A stretch of 64,000 bases of DNA. Origin: an uncultured Alistipes sp. GTDB taxonomy: Bacteria > Bacteroidota > Bacteroidia > Bacteroidales > Rikenellaceae. The notes beneath the pieces were generated by a model, which was not told the origin of the DNA, did no database searches, and worked only from the letters and a program-made list of their open reading frames with translations. Below, in pieces: positions 60,156 to 64,000 of this stretch. The position numbers were made by a program, and so were the translations under genes. Within the stretch, counting starts at the first letter, position 1, and each line of letters begins with the position of its first letter. The stretch covers positions 1 through 64,000 of the forward strand of contig CALURC010000001.1 in the NCBI GenBank assembly GCA_944323075.1, written 5' to 3'.

Positions 60156-62828
60156 CTACTTGTTGATATCTTCCGAATAGTGAATCGGATACCCTTCTTG
60201 TGTCACACCCTCTATCGTAACCCGACATGAGCGAGGATCATCCGGCATATAAAATTCTGTCTGCGCCACACCCGTAGAATCGATTTGCAACGCAGGATTC
60301 CAATATATGGTGGTTCTTCTATCAGCAGTCGCAGCGTTTTTCTTTTCGGGAGTTTCATAAGTCGGCGCATAAAAATCCTTCACAATATGATACCCGAGAC
60401 GATTAACAGAAACGACTCCCGGTGTCGGCATATCCAGTATAGGTTGATTAGTTCCATCTATACGTGTAACACATATTACGCCACCGCCTCCACGTGTACC
60501 GAAAAATGCCGCTTGAGCTCCTTTTATAAGACTTATAGAAGCAACATCTCTCATATGAACCTGTTTTAACGCTTCATTACTCGTATAGGGAACTTCATCA
60601 ATCAAAGTCAAAGGCTCAGCGTCACTTCCACGAATGCTCAAATACGATTTCCCATCTTTAAAACGCAATGTTATTCCATTCAAGGTCCGCACATAGTCGA
60701 AAACAGAATACCCCATAGCGAAAGTAGGCATATTTTCACGATCGATTGTCACATCAGCCATCGAACGGTATACATTTTTCTGTTTCTCTTGTACACCTTT
60801 AACCACAACCTCTTTCAATCTATAGACCTGCATTCCCCCTTCAATGTAATATTGATCGCGCACGTCTGATAAATAATCATTTAATTTTTGGGGCATAAAT
60901 TCTGAATATGGCCTCAAATTGAACGATTCTGGAAAAGTCTCATCATCCACTTCTACCGTCACATTCGATTTACCCCGTGCATTTTGTGCCTGCACAATGA
61001 TTTGAGTAACACTATCGCTGAACTGAATTCCTTCTGCCAAAAAACGGCCGTTCTGATCCGTCGTACACATAGTAAAACATTCAGGAGAGTAAACAGTCAC
61101 CGATGCTCCTTCAACTCCTTTTCCAAAACCATTTTGCACTTCACCCGATACTGTTTGGCCCACCTCAAGGTAATGCTGTCCTTCGAACTGGGGCAGTTGT
61201 CTAAAATTCTCTATTCGGAACCTCCGCCACCCATGTGTCAACATAACCAAGTCTGCCCGATGTTGCAGCAAAAGATCTGACGGATCTCCGAAATAATAAT
61301 TCGGATTTTCGATATAACCCTTCAAGTCTGAAGTTAACAGCAGTGAAGATACAATATGCTCAACCGTAGAATCTATCTCAACGACTCGATTATCGGTTAC
61401 ACTCATAGAAAAAGTGCCTCCGATCGGATTACCTCCGACATCAGCCAACGATATCCGCATTTTGACTGGATCTCGTCTCGTATAATTCAAACGATCCGTT
61501 TCGACCTTCATTTGTATTGCTTCCGGATGCCGAATAAACAATAATCTCTCACTAACAGGAATACCTGTTCCGCTGACAAGTAAAAAATGAGAAACACCAT
61601 CAGGCAATATTTCAGCATTGATTTTCCCGGCCGCTTTATCTTGACTCAGCGGCACAAAAAAACGAAGATCACCGCGTAAATGAGCCACTAAATAGAGTGT
61701 GTCTGGCCACACAACTGAAGGAGATGTTTGAACCTGATAAAATATCGAACCATCACGAAATTTCATACTCAAACCTATTCCTTCCTTGACTTCGGGTAGT
61801 GAAAATCGTTTAACGACACCCTTTTCTGATCGAGTCTCCGCCGTATAACTTACACCCATTTCCGGAGTAAAAGAAAATACCCCCATACCATCGTGTTCCG
61901 TTGCAAATGTCGATACCGTATCTCCCATATTATTCATCAACACGCCACTTACAGGTAATGAGAAACCGGTAGCTGCTTGAGCTTTAAATGCGACCTGCTG
62001 AAAAACTCCCGACAACAAATCACCGCCCTCGGGAAAGAACGAAACCGAATATTCATCTTTCGAAACATTATCGAAATAGAATGAGGTTTCATACTCCATG
62101 CTTTCGTCATCAAATTTTACATCGACCCGCACAAGATCGCCCGAAAAATCGCGATTAGCCACTTCCAATACGCCCTCAGCGTCAGTAACCCCTTGTCCTT
62201 CAATAACTCTATCACCAGAATGAATCGTATAGACAATCTTTGTTTCGTCATAAGGAGTACCTCCACCTTGATAGAAACGGACTTTCATCGTCCCGTTTTC
62301 ATTCGCATCGGGTCGTTCAATTACTTCAGATAGAATATCGTTCGCTATTGAATTTCCAATTTTGATATTTCTATAATAGAAAAAATCCGGATCCCAATTT
62401 TTCATCCAAGAAGAGTACCCCCTCAGATAATAGTCTCCAGCAGGAAGTGTTGCTGGTAATGGAAAGACGCCCCGAAATCCGACAATCGTATCACGTTTAT
62501 ATTTATACCGATACAATACCGAATCTCCTCGATCTACCAGCTCCAGATAGATATAATTGCTTGGACTATTGTCTCGATGGGTAATAGCATTTAACAGATA
62601 ACCTTTGAACCAGATATTTTCTCCTGCTCCATAATAAGATTTATCCAAATGCAAATAGAGTTTCTCCTGAGGTGTTTTTCCCACTTCCTCAAAATAGTCT
62701 GAAAACACCTTTCCAATAGAATCCTGAGACGCACCTTTAGAAAACAAACAAAAAAACAAGAATGTACTTGTACATAATAAAAATTTCCCTGCTGTTCTAA
62801 AAAAGAACTTTATTTTAACTGTATCCAT
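60156..62828 (-). CDS. Large plug-domain envelope protein with MG2-like N-terminus
   Basis: About 890 residues from the ATG at 62828; the frame is open to 62891, but a full promoter (62861-62892) lies there, and the shorter form starts directly before a signal peptide (about residues 1-35, FLFFCLFSKGASQ). Then come macroglobulin-like MG2 repeats (LHLDKSYYGAGENIWFKGYL, about 57-76), a middle region with SMSVTDNRVVEID, a carboxypeptidase-regulatory-like domain after THGWRRF, and a TonB-receptor plug (GYSVFDYVRTLNGITLRF and AAFFGTRGGGGVICVTR). No 22-strand barrel follows. The family is common in Bacteroidota, of unclear function, probably envelope-bound. It is a paralogue of the gene at 1-1148. 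Confidence 0.82.
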   Translation of the reverse strand: MDTVKIKFFFRTAGKFLLCTSTFLFFCLFSKGASQDSIGKVFSDYFEEVGKTPQEKLYLHLDKSYYGAGENIWFKGYLLNAITHRDNSPSNYIYLELVDRGDSVLYRYKYKRDTIVGFRGVFPLPATLPAGDYYLRGYSSWMKNWDPDFFYYRNIKIGNSIANDILSEVIERPDANENGTMKVRFYQGGGTPYDETKIVYTIHSGDRVIEGQGVTDAEGVLEVANRDFSGDLVRVDVKFDDESMEYETSFYFDNVSKDEYSVSFFPEGGDLLSGVFQQVAFKAQAATGFSLPVSGVLMNNMGDTVSTFATEHDGMGVFSFTPEMGVSYTAETRSEKGVVKRFSLPEVKEGIGLSMKFRDGSIFYQVQTSPSVVWPDTLYLVAHLRGDLRFFVPLSQDKAAGKINAEILPDGVSHFLLVSGTGIPVSERLLFIRHPEAIQMKVETDRLNYTRRDPVKMRISLADVGGNPIGGTFSMSVTDNRVVEIDSTVEHIVSSLLLTSDLKGYIENPNYYFGDPSDLLLQHRADLVMLTHGWRRFRIENFRQLPQFEGQHYLEVGQTVSGEVQNGFGKGVEGASVTVYSPECFTMCTTDQNGRFLAEGIQFSDSVTQIIVQAQNARGKSNVTVEVDDETFPESFNLRPYSEFMPQKLNDYLSDVRDQYYIEGGMQVYRLKEVVVKGVQEKQKNVYRSMADVTIDRENMPTFAMGYSVFDYVRTLNGITLRFKDGKSYLSIRGSDAEPLTLIDEVPYTSNEALKQVHMRDVASISLIKGAQAAFFGTRGGGGVICVTRIDGTNQPILDMPTPGVVSVNRLGYHIVKDFYAPTYETPEKKNAATADRRTTIYWNPALQIDSTGVAQTEFYMPDDPRSCRVTIEGVTQEGYPIHYSEDINK

Positions 62829-62860
62829 AAGCAGCACTCTTATTTGATTTACATTTATTA

Positions 62861-62892
62861 CAAATTTAATTTTTTTATTACATAAAAACAAA
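62861..62892 (-). promoter_or_regulatory. Promoter of the plug-domain gene
   Basis: Minus strand TTTG (62889-62892), 20-base spacer, TAAATTTG (62861-62868), 33 bases before the ATG at 62828. It decides the start codon of that gene. Confidence 0.75.
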
Positions 62893-63039
62893 TTCTTTCT
62901 TCAAATAAATCCAAAAAACACAAATTGTCATTTTACACAAAATATTAAAATTACAAAAAACACAACTAAAGAACAGACTATAGCTGTAAAAAACAGCAAC
63001 CATAAACTTGTAGAAATCAGAATTAACGTATATTTAGGA

Positions 63040-63047
63040 TAATTTTG
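63040..63047 (+). promoter_or_regulatory. Candidate -7 box (TAATTTTG) of the oxidoreductase gene
   Basis: Exact TAnnTTTG match 43 bases before the ATG at 63090; no -33 element recognised. Confidence 0.5.
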
Positions 63048-63089
63048 TCTGACATTTCATTGAACAACTATAACAAAAAACAGATACTT

Positions 63090-64000
63090 ATGCCCATCAA
63101 AACAGGAATTGCCGCATACGGCCTGTCGGGACAGGTCTTTCATGCACCGTTTATATCTGCCCATCCTGGGTTCGAGCTGACCGCAGCCGTAGAACGCCAC
63201 AACAAACGCATCGAAACCGATTACCCCGGAGTCCGCTCGGTCGAATCGTTCGAGGAGATGCTACGAATGGACGAAATCGAACTGATCGTCGTCAATACGC
63301 CAGACGCTACCCACTTCGACATGTGCCGACGAGCACTCGAGGCCGGAAAACACGTCATCGTCGAAAAACCGTTTGTCGCCTCCACATCCGAAGCCGAAAC
63401 CTTGATCGAAATAGCCGAAAAACGTGGCCTGTTGCTTACTGTTTATCAGAACCGCCGCTGGGATAACGATTTTCTGACCGTCCGCAAAATAATCGACAGC
63501 GGCGAACTCGGACGTGTCGTCGAATTTCAGTCGTCCTTTCAGCGTTTTCGCTCTGCATTGGCCCAGTCAGCATGGAAAGAGGAGCCCGGACCAAGTCGGG
63601 TAGGGATCACCAGAAATTTAGTCTCACACCTCTGCGACCAAGCCGTAGTTCTGTTCGGGATGCCTCAGAAGCTATGGGCGACATTAGGTCATCTGCGTGA
63701 CGGAAGCCGAATCGACGATTACAGTTTAGCCGTTTTGCTGTACCCCCAACTGAAAGTCATGTTGCGAGCCAGCATGCTGGTCCGCGAAGAGGCCCCGCGA
63801 TTCGCCGTACATGGAACAAAGGGCTCGTATGTCAAATTCGGAACCGACCCGCAGGAACATCTGTTGCGGTACGAAAAAGCCACTCCGTCCTGTTCCGTAT
63901 GGTGCACTGAGCAAGAATCGGAGTGGGGAATTCTGAACACTGAATCGGGGAGAGCTCCCTATCCATCCGTAGCCGGAAACTACATGCATTTCTACGACAA
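63090..64000 (+). CDS. Gfo/Idh/MocA family oxidoreductase, 5' part
   Basis: The frame is open from the ATG at 63090 to the window end, about 303 residues. The N-terminal Rossmann part has AAYGLSGQVFHAPFI (about residues 8-22; GxxGxxxHAPF as in YdgJ-type members), VNTPDATHFDMCRRALEAGK (about 70-89) and VEKPF (about 92-96, the EKP motif of the family). The C-terminal substrate domain starts near residue 125 and contains SHLCDQAVVLFG, where family members usually have H-x-x-D-Q. These enzymes oxidise or reduce sugars or inositols with NAD(P). The remaining C-terminus lies outside the window. Substrate not known. Confidence 0.92.
   Translation, partial: MPIKTGIAAYGLSGQVFHAPFISAHPGFELTAAVERHNKRIETDYPGVRSVESFEEMLRMDEIELIVVNTPDATHFDMCRRALEAGKHVIVEKPFVASTSEAETLIEIAEKRGLLLTVYQNRRWDNDFLTVRKIIDSGELGRVVEFQSSFQRFRSALAQSAWKEEPGPSRVGITRNLVSHLCDQAVVLFGMPQKLWATLGHLRDGSRIDDYSLAVLLYPQLKVMLRASMLVREEAPRFAVHGTKGSYVKFGTDPQEHLLRYEKATPSCSVWCTEQESEWGILNTESGRAPYPSVAGNYMHFYD

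Overview
The window is chromosomal DNA from a Bacteroidota bacterium, most likely order Bacteroidales; I cannot fix the genus. Support comes from promoter -7 boxes of the TAnnTTTG type (several with a TTG or TTTG about 18-20 bp upstream), almost no Shine-Dalgarno use, and families typical of the phylum: NigD-like lipoproteins, YaiO barrels, GH106/GH78 rhamnosidases, plug-domain proteins with an MG2-like N-terminus, and a GG-leader peptide of the Bacteroidales RiPP type. No rRNA, CRISPR array or intact transposase is present.

Layout. 1-1148: 3' end of a large plug-domain envelope protein whose paralogue lies near the other end (60156-62828). 1495-5061: a compact, AT-rich RiPP (natural product) locus with a half-length LanC-like protein, a GT4 glycosyltransferase, a full LanC-like cyclase and a Cys/Thr-repeat precursor peptide, with no LanB dehydratase, radical SAM enzyme or transporter in reach. 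5383-13817: a five-gene exopolysaccharide-type operon (HEAT-repeat membrane protein, processive GT2 synthase, TPR/YaiO outer-membrane protein, DUF4838 protein, DUF1573 lipoprotein). 14826-15289: a dead tyrosine-recombinase fragment directly behind the 3' end of a tRNA-Pro(GGG) gene, suggesting that the AT-rich DNA to its left entered as an island.

15362-20083 (minus strand): a glycyl radical enzyme with an unexpected export-like leader, an iron alcohol dehydrogenase, a MliC-like lipoprotein and YccF. 20314-25868: housekeeping operon grpE-dnaJ-mutL-rhomboid-EEP hydrolase. 26359-32081: divergent alpha-L-rhamnosidase genes (GH106 and GH78 types) around a shared regulatory region with a 21-bp direct repeat. 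32285-40358: GNAT, DUF2148, M24 peptidase, a Cys-rich secreted protein, acyl-ACP thioesterase, DUF1080, then ABC-F, phosphodiester glycosidase and metallophosphoesterase. 40348-46807: SMR exporter and a four-gene heavy-metal efflux locus (His-rich small protein, CusB-, CusA- and CusC-like).

47058-53792: one giant 2244-residue protein carrying an intact-looking fold-type I PLP aminotransferase core and an HPr-kinase-like P-loop. 54209-55834: tandem paralogous secreted proteins of unknown function. 58824-56039 (minus): ECF sigma factor, a dual-membrane-spanning anti-sigma/beta-barrel fusion and a NigD-like lipoprotein, the gene set known as Das/Dma/NigD in Bacteroides. 59030-60142: a RibD-like protein with its two domains in reversed order. 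63090-64000: an oxidoreductase cut by the window end.

Best candidates for undescribed biology are the LanB-less RiPP locus, the giant aminotransferase/kinase-like protein, the exopolysaccharide operon and the leader-bearing glycyl radical enzyme.
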